From assembly GCA_021828245.1 (NCBI GenBank), contig JAKASC010000138.1, positions 1 to 6,512 of the forward strand: 6,512 nt of DNA, given 5' to 3'. Source of the stretch: Acidobacteriota bacterium (GTDB lineage: Bacteria > Acidobacteriota > Terriglobia > UBA7540). Positions within the stretch are counted from its first letter, which is position 1. The number at the start of each line of letters is the position of its first letter. A program made the translations under genes and the position numbers. Shown here piece by piece: positions 6,217 through 6,512 of this stretch. A model generated the notes under the pieces. That model was given only the letters and a program-made list of their open reading frames with translations, was not told the origin of the DNA and ran no database searches.

Positions 6217-6512
6217 TCACTCTTCGGGAATGGCGACGTGTGCCGCCGCTTTCCACAATCGCGGGAGATCGTAAAATTCCCGTGCCCGTTCAGTAAAAAT
6301 ATGGACCACAAAATCGAGGTAGTCCATCAGAATCCATTCCGCTTGAGCATAACCCTCCACGTGGGACAGCCGCGCGCCGAGTTCCTCCAGCCGACTCTGA
6401 ATGGCGTCGGAAATGGCTTGCGCGTGCCGCGTCGAGGTGGCGCTGCAAATCACAAAATAGTCGGTAAAAGAACTGATGCCCTTCAGATTGAGCACCTCCA
6501 GGTTGAGGGCTT
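6217..6512 (-). CDS. rsfS: Ribosomal silencing factor RsfS (partial, C-terminal part)
   Basis: RsfS binds protein L14 (uL14) of the large ribosomal subunit and blocks joining of the small subunit, lowering translation in poor conditions. The last 97 residues are visible and the frame runs off the right edge: the codons before the GTG at 6493-6495 read ALNLE and continue the family pattern, so that GTG is internal, not the start. Diagnostic segments are the stretch SSFTDYFVICSATSTRHAQAI, then HVEGYAQAEWILMDYLDFVVHIF, ending FYDLPRLWKAA and a short acidic tail IPEE. The full protein is usually about 105-130 residues, so little is missing. It is followed by rlmH after 75 bases, a common arrangement in which nadD often lies upstream; nadD would be outside this window. 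Identity is secure. Confidence 0.95.
   Translation of the reverse strand, partial: ALNLEVLNLKGISSFTDYFVICSATSTRHAQAISDAIQSRLEELGARLSHVEGYAQAEWILMDYLDFVVHIFTERAREFYDLPRLWKAAAHVAIPEE

Noticed and set aside
6217..6495. GTG at 6495 as the start of rsfS
   Set aside because: The frame continues upstream to the window edge with residues (ALNLE) that fit the conserved family N-terminus, so the gene is truncated by the window rather than starting there.

Overview
The window is a run of nine protein-coding genes, all on the minus strand and tightly packed, so transcription runs from high to low coordinates. In that order they are rsfS (5' end outside the window), rlmH, cobO, accD, folC, a plsC-type acyltransferase, a predicted secreted LolA-like protein of unknown role, hslV and hslU (3' end outside the window). 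I see no tRNA, rRNA, CRISPR array, insertion sequence or phage gene. No stretch over 300 bases lacks a gene; the longest gap is about 156 bases (1799-1954).

The sequence is GC-rich. Three things suggest an acidobacterium-like genome: the HslU N-terminus (an extra MVFYLPE-type leader before the LTPRQIV motif), the secreted protein's resemblance to a family common in Acidobacteriota, and the gene mixture. This is inferred from remembered family features, not from a search; another GC-rich phylum with similar gene order remains possible.

Region by region: 5683-6512 holds two ribosome genes, rsfS (ribosomal silencing factor) and rlmH (23S rRNA pseudouridine methyltransferase). Region 5127-5666 encodes a corrinoid adenosyltransferase that probably starts at TTG. 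Region 2749-5073 holds the accD-folC pair, for malonyl-CoA supply and folate polyglutamylation. Region 1955-2737 encodes a 1-acyl-glycerol-3-phosphate acyltransferase. Region 980-1798 encodes the secreted protein. Region 1-958 encodes the HslVU protease-chaperone pair.

The theme is growth-linked housekeeping: ribosome control, cofactor processing (B12, folate), fatty acid and phospholipid synthesis, and protein quality control. Short gaps and Shine-Dalgarno sites next to or overlapping the preceding stop suggest one or a few operons. I found no new biological system. The points worth a second look are modest: a changed C-terminal tail in RlmH, uncertain start codons in hslV, accD and the secreted protein gene, and the uncharacterised secreted protein itself.
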